Shown here one piece after another: positions 48,101-51,699 of a stretch of 64,000 nt of DNA. How positions within the stretch are numbered: the first letter of the stretch is position 1; every line of letters starts with the position of its first letter. Source of the stretch: Mytilisepta virgata (Eukaryota > Mollusca > Bivalvia > Mytilida > Mytilidae); NCBI GenBank assembly GCA_028015205.1, contig CM051521.1:102276513-102340512 (forward strand). The letters are read 5' to 3'. Under the pieces are notes generated by a model that saw only the letters and a list, made by a program, of their open reading frames with translations, did no database searches and was not told the origin of the DNA. The translations under genes were made by a program, and so were the position numbers.

Positions 48101-49584
48101 TTTAAAAGTTTGTGGAATAGTTTAGATTTTTCTTGTATTATTTTATCATTCATATCACTTGCTATGTATGGAGGTCGTTTTATATTGGCATCTAAAACAA
48201 TGGACAAATTTAAAGAAGATTCAAAACAGTTTATAAATTTTCAACACATTGCATTGTGGGACTTCTTGTTCAACCTTCTTCTTTCGACCTTAGTATTCAT
48301 GGCAACATTGAGATTGGTTGGAATTTTGGGATATGACAAACGAGTTGGTCAGGTTTTCCGTGTTTTTGATAACTGTGCTAAGGATTTATTTTGGTTTGGT
48401 GTTTTCTTTCTCTATGTTTTCTTTTGTTATGCAGCTTTAGGTTATCTGCTCTTTGGAAGGGATATAGAATCATACAGTGACATATTTGAATCACTTGGAA
48501 CGTTGTTTATTAGTATGATTGGAAAGAGTAAATTTACTGAAATAAACGACAAGGATCCAATTATGGCACAATTTTATTTCTTCACGTTCATTTTGCTGCT
48601 TGTATACACCTTGTTAACGATGTTTTTGGCTATTCTTGGCGAGAGCATAAATGCTGTCCACGCCATGACAAAGCGAAGTCGAGAAGAGGAGTTGGTCGAG
48701 TATCTTCTGAATAAGTTTAAGAATCTGTTTGTTAGGAAATCTGAACCTGGAACGAAGAAAAAGCAAGGAGGTAAATTATATGTAGCAAATGCCTCAATTT
48801 CTATATCTACGACATTAATATACACAAAAAGTAACGCATGACCAATTCTTATAAAAACCAATTTCCTAAAATTAATTTAACATGGATGCTAAATTTAGTG
48901 TAAGGAAAGTTTTGTTAGTCTTAATCAGCTACTTTCGTCACCAAAACTAGTAAAAGCTGATAAGAATTAAAATATGAGTACAAAATTACAAACCAGATAA
49001 AACAGCCATAATCTACGTAAAGTCAACGTTTAACCAAGGGGTTGAAATCTTACTTTTAATAAAACTTTGAAATTTACTCACTGAAAGCATCTAACATCAT
49101 GTTAATGTCTGCATGTAAGTGATCAGGGCGGAGAGGGTAATCCTGTGATATATAACTTTAGGTCAACAGAATTTGTGCGAAGGATATGTTTTCCTGGTCG
49201 AGAAAGCTATCCTAACAATCAAAACATACCTGATTTAAAATATACAATAGCAAGTGGTTTTTATGTTTTACAGTCTATATGATCCTATATTGCAGCATTT
49301 TCTGTATAAAATTGGTTCACACAAAGACTGACTAAAATATGTAGGTGCATATATCGTATAATAGATTATATGTATGGGTTGAAAAGTGTGAATTCGAATA
49401 ATGTGCATGAAAGCTATATACTGTTTCTGTTTCAGCACTTCAAAATAAGCCGATTGGATTTTTATATGACCTTAGAAAAGGAATCAATGATGCCTTCGAC
49501 CATTATTCAGATGATACAGATAAACCTTTGCCTCCAGCTATAATAGACTTCGAGAAAAGAGCAAAACAAACAGAAAATAAGTAG
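9119..49584 (+). CDS. polycystin-1-like protein, 24-exon gene (joined CDS)
   Basis: Large multi-exon gene for a PKD1-family receptor/channel subunit. Seen: joining the 24 exons listed separately gives 7800 nt, an uninterrupted frame of about 2599 residues with compatible phases at every junction. Domains in order are signal peptide (1-19), PKD/Ig-like repeats (about 20-520), REJ (about 520-970), linker and GAIN (about 972-1526), GPS (about 1505-1550), TM1 (about 1574-1594), PLAT (about 1605-1745), TM2-TM5 (about 1786-1976), S1 (about 2037-2055), polycystin/TOP domain (about 2060-2290) and S2-S6 (about 2295-2513). This gives 11 membrane segments, the family norm. No LRR, C-type lectin or GBL domain is seen before the PKD region, so the ectodomain is shorter than vertebrate PKD1 and closer in plan to PKDREJ or PKD1L1. 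Known of the family: such proteins pair with PKD2-type channels. Orthology to one vertebrate member cannot be set from sequence reading alone, so no symbol is given. The first exon is the least certain part. Confidence 0.9.
9223..10766 (+). CDS. exon 2: ectodomain PKD/Ig-like repeats
   Basis: Open exon of 1544 nt (residues 6-520) between acceptor TTGTATTGCAG and donor ACG/GTAAGA. It starts with the rest of the signal peptide and continues as serine/threonine- and asparagine-rich beta-sandwich sequence with many N-x-S/T sites. PKD-like signatures recur at roughly 85-100-residue spacing, such as Y-x-x-x-G followed by V-x-V and paired cysteines in the first unit. Repeats are divergent, so the exact number of PKD domains is unsure (about four to five). 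A single large exon for several repeats is common in this family. It ends in phase 0. Confidence 0.9.
11070..11583. mobile_element. MITE-like element with CTTAAGGG ends
   Basis: Starts CTTAAGGGAATACG and ends ATCCCCTTAAG, short imperfect terminal inverted repeats. The last about 130 bp (GGGTCCATGTG..., a GGTGACGTCAT core) resemble 52070-52216, whose right end TATCGTATTCCCTTA matches this element's left end inverted. Confidence 0.5.
11690..12450 (-). pseudogene. reverse-transcriptase fragment (Penelope-type likely)
   Basis: The minus strand encodes S-K-S-A-S-Y-L-D-L-F-L-E-I, K-L-Y-D-K-R-D-D, then A-Y-G-V-Y-V-S-Q-L-I-R-Y-S-R and a downstream K-L-L-x-x-x-F helix. That is the C-terminal part of a reverse transcriptase with the P-Y-x-Q-x-L-R-like turn of Penelope-type elements. 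Frames are broken and the catalytic core is absent. The 3' flank (ACTCAGGTGCTCCGGAAG) is shared with 18.2 and 45.8 kb. Confidence 0.6.
13107..13807 (+). CDS. exon 3: start of REJ module
   Basis: Exon of 701 nt (residues 521-754) after acceptor GACCATAG and before donor ATT/GTAAGT. It reads in phase 0 from I-T-S-K-G-V. The motif R-E-Y-I-W-E-L-W is typical of the first strands of REJ domains, and later Y-E-W-M-C and S-Y-G-T-S-C-G also fit. It ends in phase 2. The coding frame runs open through the whole exon, about 225 nt upstream of its first ATG. Confidence 0.9.
13808..14170. other. intron 3
   Basis: 363 bp, AT-rich, with a GT...AG boundary. No recognisable content. Confidence 0.8.
14171..14358 (+). 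CDS. exon 4: REJ module
   Basis: Exon of 188 nt (residues 754-817) between acceptor TGTGTTTTAG and donor ACAA/GTAAGC. Entry in phase 2 and exit in phase 1 match the neighbours. It contains D-C-P-E-C followed by Y-E-W-S-I-Y, a REJ beta-strand signature with a cysteine pair. Confidence 0.88.
14359..18037. other. intron 4, left part, nothing recognised
   Basis: AT-rich sequence with short open frames of low complexity. No phase-compatible exon or repeat family was identified. A 17260-17300 stretch is nearly a T/A-rich palindrome of low complexity. Confidence 0.6.
18040..18560 (-). pseudogene. reverse-transcriptase fragment, second copy
   Basis: Minus-strand sequence encodes P-A-Y-G-V-Y-V-S-Q-L-I-R-F-S-R, then D-F-R-Q-R-G-L-L-L-S-K-K-L and L-K-K-F-Y-G-C-H-H-E-L. 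It is homologous to 12054-12323 and shares the flanking GGTGCTCCGGAAGGGTAAGC. It is interrupted and lies in intron 4 just upstream of exon 5. Confidence 0.6.
18726..18896 (+). CDS. exon 5: REJ module
   Basis: Exon of 171 nt (residues 817-874) after acceptor TATCTTTTAG, donor ACAG/GTATTG. It reads L-T-A-E-E-I-G-I, then Y-I-V-S-V-N-A-P-P-Y-G-G-T-C, the diagnostic REJ N-x-P-P-x-G-G-x-C motif. It enters and leaves in phase 1. The 4.4-kb intron before it holds no phase-compatible extra exon that I could find. Confidence 0.93.
18897..20701. other. intron 5
   Basis: 1.8 kb. Half is taken by the Helitron-like repeat at 19468-20375; the rest (18897-19467, 20376-20701) shows nothing recognisable apart from a TA-rich stretch near 19290. 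Confidence 0.65.
19468..20375 (+). mobile_element. Helitron-like non-autonomous repeat
   Basis: Left end TTAGCTGACCTG followed by GCGTCCGTCGTACGTCGTCC. Internal degenerate units have TCTCCTCTGAAACTA and GGAATGATGTATGGAAGGAC. The right end AGGTGAGCGATACAGGCTCAGGTGAGCC forms a GGCTC/GAGCC hairpin, then TCTAG followed by T. CTRR after a hairpin with insertion before T is the Helitron 3' rule. No Rep/helicase coding. Confidence 0.6.
20702..20872 (+). CDS. exon 6: REJ module
   Basis: Exon of 171 nt (residues 874-931) after acceptor CATATTTCAAG, donor ACAG/GTTGGT. It contains T-V-T-C-E-N-W-H-D-E-G-E, matching the REJ pattern C-x-x-W-x-D that follows the P-P-x-G-G-x-C motif, then L-L-T-Y-S-I-Y-Q-V-R. 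It enters and leaves in phase 1. Confidence 0.92.
21481..21602 (+). CDS. exon 7: end of REJ module
   Basis: Exon of 122 nt (residues 931-971) after a strong polypyrimidine-CAG acceptor, donor ACG/GTAAAA. Phase 1 entry joins exon 6 to give G-D-S-S-I-T-S-T-L-S-I-G-D, the usual closing strand of REJ. V-V-S-F-P-V-T ends the module in phase 0. The two other frames are closed. Confidence 0.9.
22040..22780 (+). pseudogene. non-LTR retrotransposon (LINE) 3' fragment
   Basis: Two short frames read S-V-Y-L-G-M-L-F, L-K-S-S-I-K-Q-M, L-F-L-F-D-S-M-V and then, after a stop, Y-A-S-E-I-W-D-F and F-L-Y-G-E-L-G-H-L-P. These are typical of the region after the reverse-transcriptase palm in LINEs (V-x-Y-L-G ... 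F-D-x-x-V-x-P ... Y-G-S-E-x-W ... G-E-L-G). It is broken by an in-frame stop, an A-run at 22437-22460 and an end resembling a 3' tail. Confidence 0.65.
22820..23086 (-). mobile_element. tRNA-headed SINE with Meta-type core
   Basis: Minus-strand 5' end GGGGCCTCCGTGGCCGAGTG with B-box GTGAGTTCGAATCTCACC gives a serine/leucine-like tRNA head (about 22990-23086). The following body includes, on the plus strand, GGAGGAAGCCGGAGTACCCG, a core shared by a broad animal SINE group (MetaSINE/V-SINE type, from memory). It is not a functional tRNA because of the long middle. Confidence 0.65.
24156..24320 (+). CDS. exon 8: linker after REJ
   Basis: Exon of 165 nt, exactly 55 codons (residues 972-1026), acceptor TATGTTTTAG, donor ATT/GTACGT. 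It opens V-T-N-P-I-E-V and ends in a helical run with A-S-I-I-I-A-A-I-S-I-I, matching the helical segment that begins the GAIN subdomain A in polycystins. Confidence 0.87.
24490..25269 (+). mobile_element. Helitron-like non-autonomous repeat
   Basis: Left end TTAGCTCACATGACCATGTGA (itself a small hairpin), then GCGTCCGTCGTCCGTCGTCGG. Internal units resemble those at 19.5 kb. The right end GAGCGATATAGGCTCAGATGAGCTTCTGG fits a decayed hairpin plus CTGG (CTRR). Confidence 0.55.
26357..26835. repeat. element bounded by G22 and C14 tracts
   Basis: Left edge CTC plus 22 G (26360-26381); right edge 14 C (26819-26832) plus GAG. The edges are inverted copies of each other (GAGAC-CTCGGG / CCCGAGTATGAGAC). 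The AT-rich interior has reiterated TATACCTTATC / CATATATT phrases. No coding. Confidence 0.6.
27058..27213 (+). CDS. exon 9: helical GAIN subdomain A
   Basis: Exon of 156 nt (52 codons, residues 1027-1078), acceptor CCTTTGTAG, donor ACAG/GTAGGT. Only phase 0 is open. The encoded sequence includes W-Q-T-G-L-I-D-A-F-G and L-L-N-D-L-L-K-N-E, amphipathic helices. Its junction with exon 8 is in phase without any extra exon. Confidence 0.85.
27952..28350 (+). mobile_element. 399-bp MITE with TTAA flanks, copy 2
   Basis: Same element as 4542-4940 in opposite orientation, with the same length. It starts TTAAGGATGATCGCTGGTC and ends GACCAGCGTGCATCCTTAA. It lies in intron 9 of the polycystin gene. 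Confidence 0.85.
28480..29100 (+). repeat. possible degraded LINE 3' end with A-run
   Basis: A frame near 28870-28960 reads C-V-N-C-C-L-G-P-N-R-E-E-N-I-V, resembling the C-x-x-C zinc-knuckle tail of LINE ORF2, and an A12 run follows at about 29089. The similarity is weak and from memory. Confidence 0.25.
29499..29636. repeat. long near-perfect hairpin, 60-bp arms
   Basis: Arms 29499-29558 and 29577-29636 are reverse complements with about one mismatch around an 18-bp loop. In the loop, ACCAGCTAAAT is also complementary to ATTTAGCTGGT just before the left arm, giving a competing fold. Located in intron 9. Confidence 0.9.
30480..30614 (+). CDS. exon 10: helical GAIN subdomain A
   Basis: Exon of 135 nt (45 codons, residues 1079-1123), acceptor TTTTCCACAG, donor GGG/GTACGT. 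It encodes V-V-D-N-L-T-K-L-M-E-D-Q and S-S-S-F-A-N-A-L-D, typical amphipathic helices of this region. Phase 0 at both ends. Confidence 0.88.
30615..30967. other. intron 10
   Basis: 353 bp, AT-rich, no recognisable content. Confidence 0.8.
30968..31088 (+). CDS. exon 11: helical GAIN subdomain A
   Basis: Exon of 121 nt (residues 1124-1164), acceptor ACATTTCAG, donor ACAG/GTAAAT. Phase 0 in, phase 1 out. It reads I-S-G-A-N-A-L-T-I-L-V-N-N-F and continues the helical linker. Confidence 0.87.
31298..31545 (+). CDS. exon 12: helical GAIN subdomain A
   Basis: Exon of 248 nt (residues 1164-1246), acceptor T-run plus AG, donor TTG/GTAATT. Phase 1 entry gives A-I-M-D-L-V-S-A-I-V-G-A. An in-frame read-through continues past the donor for a few residues to a stop, so the splice site rather than that stop is taken as the end. 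Confidence 0.88.
31546..33720. other. intron 12
   Basis: 2.2 kb. Only the inverted-repeat element at 33168-33593 is recognisable. 32100-32170 has a local duplication of an AGAAAATA-AAAA phrase. Confidence 0.65.
33168..33593. mobile_element. MITE-like element built of degenerate AGAGCAGTT repeats
   Basis: Left end ACATAACCTCTCACCAAGTT and right end AAATTGGACGAGAGGCTATG are inverted copies extending about 35 bp inward (to AGCAGTTCT). The interior repeats GACTGCTCTAGAACAG-like words in both orientations. No coding. Confidence 0.65.
33721..33954 (+). CDS. exon 13: GAIN domain
   Basis: Exon of 234 nt (78 codons, residues 1247-1324), acceptor TATCTTTCAG, donor GGG/GTGAGT. It encodes a C-x-x-C element (T-C-K-G-C-D-V) and S-S-I-L-M-S-F-A-I-S-T-D, a transition from helices to the beta-sandwich of the GAIN fold. 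Confidence 0.9.
34083..35232 (+). mobile_element. Tc1-like DNA transposon, degenerate
   Basis: About 1.15 kb bounded by inverted repeats TACTGAACCGTAAAAGAAAC and GTTTCTTTTGCGGTTCAGTA, with TA on both sides as expected of Tc1/mariner target duplication. It contains a broken transposase and lies in intron 13. Confidence 0.88.
34240..35059 (+). pseudogene. Tc1-like transposase, broken
   Basis: The N-terminal helix-turn-helix region is seen at 34240-34420 (R-L-N-P-R-Q-R-E-E-A-I-G). It is joined to W-R-T-V-I-F-S-D-K-S-R-Y (first catalytic D) with roughly 60 residues of the usual spacer missing. The frame then shifts: Q-H-D-N-A-R (second D) near 34765 is in a different frame, followed by S-P-D-L-N-P-I-E-H-L-W-D (catalytic E) ending at 35059. 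DD34E-type spacing fits Tc1. At least two frameshifts and the deletion make it inactive. Confidence 0.85.
35321..35765 (+). CDS. exon 14: GAIN subdomain B
   Basis: Exon of 445 nt (residues 1325-1473), acceptor TATATTTTCAG, donor ATAG/GTATAC. It reads I-A-V-F-P-Q-N-V-Y and later D-Y-V-C-V-S-V and Y-D-V-Y-V-K, beta strands of the GAIN domain. Phase 0 in, phase 1 out. A broken Tc1-like transposon sits about 90 bp upstream in the intron without damaging the acceptor. Confidence 0.92.
36169..36250 (+). pseudogene. partial duplicate of exon 15
   Basis: About 75 bp nearly identical to the middle of exon 15, from the A-x-A-A-C-A-C-A-A-G-C stretch through the codons for A-C-K-E-W-D-P, with about two substitutions (one turns Ala-Cys into Asp-Cys). 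Similarity stops abruptly on both sides. The copy lacks the acceptor and donor of the real exon and runs into a stop, so it is read as an exon relic within intron 14 and not a usable cassette. Confidence 0.85.
36496..36656 (+). CDS. exon 15: GAIN end and first half of GPS
   Basis: Exon of 161 nt (residues 1473-1526), acceptor TGATTTCAG, donor AAA/GTATGT. It contains L-L-P-Y-T-F-T-V-V-T-S-A-C-K-E-W-D-P and the second cysteine N-C-K, the front half of the GPS cysteine box. A partial extra copy of this exon lies about 370 bp upstream. Confidence 0.94.
36657..37866. other. intron 15
   Basis: 1.2 kb; its right half is the RT fragment at about 37290-37851. 36730-37060 holds a plain stretch with a repeat-like look (GGCGGGTTCAGTTGGTCCC) but no clear family. 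Confidence 0.6.
37290..37851 (-). pseudogene. reverse-transcriptase fragment, third family member
   Basis: Minus-strand reading: L-T-L-N-K-A-N-T-K-N-E-H-I-P-F-L-D-L-D-I-Y-I, then S-F-P-T-V-N-Y, F-V-R-F-A-R and L-L-P-Q-G-F-R-Y with K-T-F-T-K-F-Y-H. It is the same RT C-terminal region as 12.1 and 18.4 kb but more distant. It is open over most of about 180 codons yet has lost the S-Y-G-V-Y-x-S block to a frameshift. It ends 15 bp before the exon 16 acceptor. Confidence 0.6.
37867..38100 (+). CDS. exon 16: GPS cleavage motif and TM1
   Basis: Exon of 234 nt (78 codons, residues 1527-1604), acceptor TTATTTCAG, donor AGA/GTAAGT. It completes the GPS with E-C-T-C and Y-G-L-T-F-G, then F-Y-V-A-P-N-T-I-D-F as in polycystins. 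The expected cleavage tripeptide H-L-T is G-L-T here (Gly codon 37921-37923, Thr 37927-37929). The hydrophobic run A-A-V-L-G-T-L-I-G-I-L-V-I-Y-L-I-L-L-I-W is TM1, followed by basic T-R-H-Q-D-K-R on the cytoplasmic side. Confidence 0.95.
38101..38985. other. intron 16
   Basis: 885 bp. A CATGCTATCGTAAATTATGAG phrase near 38265 resembles CATGCCATCGTAAATTATAC at 37120, a small dispersed repeat. Nothing else. Confidence 0.6.
38986..39156 (+). CDS. exon 17: PLAT/LH2 domain, first half
   Basis: Exon of 171 nt (57 codons, residues 1605-1661), acceptor TATTTTCAG, donor ACG/GTAAGT. It encodes Y-Y-Y-L-I-T-V-Y-T-G-M-R-R-G-A-G-T and G-F-I-V-C-G-E-D-G-D-T-G, the signature strands of the PLAT domain that follows TM1 in all polycystin-1 proteins. 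It is intracellular, binding lipid or protein partners in studied members. Confidence 0.95.
39282..39449 (+). CDS. exon 18: PLAT domain, second half
   Basis: Exon of 168 nt (56 codons, residues 1662-1717), acceptor TTATACTTAG. The donor is set at 39450 (ATA/GTATTG) because that is the only choice keeping the frame: it gives E-R-Y-I-I-C-F-L-C-G-K-W-L across the junction, the conserved end of PLAT. A competing donor at 39443 (AAAG/GTATAT) would shift the frame into exon 19. S-S-W-Y-L-N-R-V-D-V-E-D is the usual PLAT core. Confidence 0.9.
40008..42150. repeat. direct repeats flanking a Helitron-like insertion
   Basis: About 110 bp starting GGGTACCTATTTTGCGAAAT occurs at 40045-40158 and again at 42038-42150 in the same orientation, bracketing the Helitron-like copy. 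A G/C-rich CGGGCGGGCGGCGGGCGGCGGG tract precedes the left copy. Confidence 0.75.
40208..42014 (+). mobile_element. Helitron-like repeat with 166-bp tandem array
   Basis: The 5' end has a hairpin TAGCTCAC ... GTGAGCTA (40209-40242), then GTCCTTCGTCCGTCGTCGTC. The 3' end GGCTCTTGAGAGCC is followed by TCTAG and T. Between them, 166-bp units repeat from about 40870 to 41960: AAGATGGCCGCCACA-type cores start near 41038, 41205, 41372, 41538, 41703 and 41871. No coding. Confidence 0.7.
42151..42830. other. intron 18, right end
   Basis: Non-repetitive AT-rich DNA between the direct repeat and exon 19. Nothing recognisable. Confidence 0.6.
42831..43568 (+). CDS. exon 19: PLAT end, TM2-TM5
   Basis: Exon of 738 nt (246 codons, residues 1718-1963), acceptor T-run plus TAG, donor AAA/GTAAGC. 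C-G-K-W-L closes PLAT. TM2 follows Y-T-R-C-Q-R-L-T-C-F-L-L-F, a conserved polycystin block. TM3 is I-Y-I-A-V-I-C-A-L-I-S-T-P-T-T-L-L-V-I-L. A long cytoplasmic loop leads to L-P-H-W-F-Q-Y-I-A-W and TM4. TM5 begins W-L-G-Q-F-F-L-S-F-F and crosses into exon 20. All are family hallmarks. Confidence 0.95.
43569..44061. other. intron 19
   Basis: 493 bp, AT-rich, nothing recognisable. Confidence 0.7.
44062..44182 (+). CDS. exon 20: end of TM5
   Basis: Exon of 121 nt (residues 1964-2004), acceptor TTTTGAATAG, donor ACAG/GTATAT. It reads V-L-L-M-S-A-V-F-A-M-L-L-K and completes the D-P-L-K-V motif from exon 19, the conserved q-P-l-K-v of polycystins. Phase 0 in, phase 1 out. Confidence 0.92.
44443..44683 (-). 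mobile_element. tRNA-Arg-headed SINE
   Basis: The minus strand from 44683 reads GGACGCCGTGGTGTAATTG, an anticodon-arm look with CTACGAA (ACG, arginine-type), and B-box TTGTTCGATTCCC. The acceptor 3' half does not pair with the 5' half, and a body follows to 44443 with GCCTACTCTTTTTCGACA. Read as a SINE in intron 20, not as a tRNA gene. The body resembles 49830-49900. Confidence 0.65.
45114..45352 (+). CDS. exon 21: channel S1
   Basis: Exon of 239 nt (residues 2004-2083), acceptor TCTTTTCAG, donor AAG/GTGAGA. A basic cytoplasmic helix (R-A-R-L-E-R-E-K-E-V-K-M-M) leads to S1 and then Y-S-N-R-D, the conserved s-Y-g-N-R-D that marks the start of the extracellular polycystin domain. Confidence 0.95.
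45353..46314. other. intron 21
   Basis: About 960 bp. 45660-45850 is a decayed piece of the RT-associated repeat (ACTCAGGTGCTCTGGAAGAG, as at 11.86 and 18.19 kb); the remainder is plain. Confidence 0.6.
46315..46489 (+). CDS. exon 22: polycystin (TOP) domain, first part
   Basis: Exon of 175 nt (residues 2084-2142), acceptor CTATTTCAG, donor GATG/GTATGC. It contains F-R-V-G-P-P-R-L-R-Q-L-R-V, one of the most conserved polycystin-family motifs, and Y-N-G-D-H. Phase 0 in, phase 1 out; it joins exon 23 to give R-V-E-D-D-K-T-K. Confidence 0.95.
46490..47543. other. intron 22
   Basis: 1.05 kb. An open frame at 47122-47341 is not needed for the protein and is treated among the rejected items. No repeat recognised. 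Confidence 0.6.
47544..48770 (+). CDS. exon 23: polycystin domain and S2-S6 channel
   Basis: Large exon of 1227 nt (residues 2142-2551), acceptor TTTTTAACAG, donor GGAG/GTAAAT. The polycystin domain shows Y-K-T-Y-G-G-G-G-Y and F-L-E-F-N-L-Y. S2 is near residues 2295-2320, S3 follows W-N-S-L-D, S4 lies near L-R-L-V-G-I-L-G-Y, then S5, a pore loop I-S-M-I-G-K-S-K-F and S6 ending L-G-E-S-I-N-A-V. The pore position equal to the acidic filter residue of PKD2 is lysine (codon 48524-48526). Phase 1 at both ends. Confidence 0.96.
48771..49435. other. intron 23
   Basis: 665 bp, AT-rich, nothing recognisable. Read-through from exon 23 would add about 23 residues before a stop. Confidence 0.7.
49436..49584 (+). 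CDS. exon 24: C-terminal tail and stop
   Basis: Exon of 149 nt (residues 2551-2599 plus TAG at 49582), acceptor CTGTTTCAG. It encodes A-L-Q-N-K-P-I-G-F-L-Y-D-L-R-K-G and a charged end, F-E-K-R-A-K-Q-T-E-N-K. No long coiled coil like that of vertebrate PKD1 is evident. A GTAGGT donor overlaps the stop, allowing an alternative last exon. Confidence 0.85.
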
Positions 49585-49664
49585 GTTCTTTTTATAAACA
49601 GATACACAATATTTTGAAGTCTTGTATGATATCTTGTATTAAATAGACTAAAAATAGATTCATT

Positions 49665-50046
49665 GATTGTTCTTTGCTTAACGTGCAGTGGCAAATATTT
49701 CATGCTTCTTCATGACGAGAACCAGTTCAACAATTTATCAAACTAATCAAATAGGATTGGGACAGAATACAAAAGGGAACCGATTTTGAATGCCAATGTA
49801 AAAGGGTGGGTGGTTGGGTAGGAGCGGATAATTTAGCCGTCTGTAGGGCATTAGCCTACTCTTTTTTGAAAACTACAGAAGGGGTCTTTAACATGCAAGA
49901 AGCGTGGCATTCTCCAGACACGTTACCCACTATGGTCCGCAGTCAGGCTTTCCTTATTATGACCCGACAACACCCCCCCCCCCCCCAACGAGAGGGCCTC
50001 CCCTATCCGCCACCTGGTGACACACTAGGTACTGAGCTCTGTGGGC
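49665..50046 (+). repeat. dispersed repeat related to 5.7 and 44.5 kb
   Basis: Starts GATTCATTGATTGTTCTTTGC, then GCAGTGGCAAATATTTCATG as at 5.7 kb, and continues GGGCATTAGCCTACTCTTTTTT and CAGAAGGGGTCTTTAACATG, matching the body of the SINE at 44.5 kb. The open frame here is a by-product of the repeat. Confidence 0.6.
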
Positions 50047-50724
50047 TGAGCTCTCGTTATAAATCACAAGTACCAAGTACAAAAAATTGCATTTCACTTC
50101 AATATCATAGTTTTAAAAACAAAATTTTCTAAATTATCTAAACAAGAGTATATTTATTAGACTAGAAGTCTGGTTTTATTTTTTAATTTATTTATTCTAT
50201 TGCTTAGATTTGTCAACGTCAAAACTGATTGGTCATTGAGTGTATGATACAAATTCTAAGATTTGCTCACTTGAATGCGAAGGCTTTTATAACAACTTTA
50301 TTTGTTGTAAGGTTTTGGATTTCAGTTTTTTCAGTGTTCCTGTATTTTTTCATTTGTATTCTAGGGATTGTTTCCCTTTCATTTAAATGTTTTTTATTTA
50401 CCCCTGCTTTTTCATGTCCGTATCCTGACCGGATAAATACTAGTAGCTAGTAGAAATTGTATTTACTAAACTGATGTACAAAAAATATAGTTACTTACTC
50501 TGGTATGGTAGAAGCTGTTATGGTAGTAACTATATTTACTAATCTAAAACTGATGTACTTACTTAATCTTACTCTGAGCTGAAAAATAACTATTTCTCAT
50601 AGAAAAAAATTATCATATTTCTAAATTTATAGCAAACAATTTTATGATTTAATTACAAATAATGATAATACATAAATATAGTTTATGTTTCGTTGTTTTT
50701 CTAATGATTTTAATTTATTTACAG

Positions 50725-50760
50725 TTGAAGTACATTTCTAAATGGGGGACGACAGAAACA
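50725..50760 (+). other. possible alternative terminal exon
   Basis: Acceptor TTTATTTACAG precedes T-TGA. If the donor AA/GTAGGT at 49581 is used, the phase-2 join makes AAT then TGA, so the protein would end N-N instead of N-K. The coding difference is one residue; the effect would mainly be a different 3' UTR. Inference from splice-site appearance only, and the right end of such an exon is not known. Confidence 0.3.
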
Positions 50761-51139
50761 GTATAGTGTTACTGCTCAATTTAATATACTATTAATAGAT
50801 GTTGCTACAACGAGGATAAAGTCAACGGCCATAGTTTTATTTTTATTACTGAATTAGAACTATAGACATTTTTTTTATCCTATTAGAATGTATGTATTGA
50901 AAAATGGGATATTTTAAAAATTGTTTCAGTATAATATTACTGTATTACACATAAGAATATAATGTCAGATTTCTGTTTAAAAAAATACTTTTCCAGAGGA
51001 GCCATCGTGAACAGTGGCAAAACATGTTCAATACACACCTTAAAAATAATATGTAATTTCTTCCTTTAAGAAGTTCAACAGTCAGCAAAAGAATATAATT
51101 TCTTCAAAGAAAATATTTATTATTATCACATATTTTTTT

Positions 51140-51540
51140 GAAATAACACCGATTTTGCATGTGTTATAAAAGCGTAATTTGCAGCATGGTTTGCCTCCGG
51201 GGCAATATCATTATACGAGGGCAATACAATGTTATCTGCCTTTTCTTGAGAATCACCAACGTCACTTCCGCCCAACTGTAAATAATCGTCTGATCATGTA
51301 GGAACAACAAGACCTGGTCAAACGACAGGGAAATCTTATTCAGCAATAAAATTATTTCTTGTAAGTGGAAAAATATGTTATAAATAGATTAAATACATGT
51401 CCTTTTTCATATTGCCCTTGTTATCAGCCCTCGACTGATATCGTCCCTCGGGCTAAATCCATCGGGGTAGAAATGAAGGTCTCGGGCTGATATCAAGGGC
51501 AATATGAAAAAGGTCATGTATTAATCTATAAGTAATTGAA
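51140..51540 (+). mobile_element. inverted-repeat element, copy A
   Basis: Left end TGAAATAACACCGATTTTGC; the right part contains a hairpin with about 40-bp arms (51387-51430 and 51484-51526: TTTTTCATATTGCCCTTG against CAAGGGCAATATGAAAAA). It is an inverted relative of 59424-60145. Confidence 0.65.
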
Positions 51541-51699
51541 AAGTCAAGTTTTCATAAAATAGATAGGACATCGTCGATTAAATTATGTCTGTATAGCAGT
51601 TGTTACGTTATTGACGACACATGTGTACTCATCATTAATGAATTTTGGCTGAAAATTTACCAGATAGACAAGTTTAATGTATGCTTTTCAAATAAGGAA

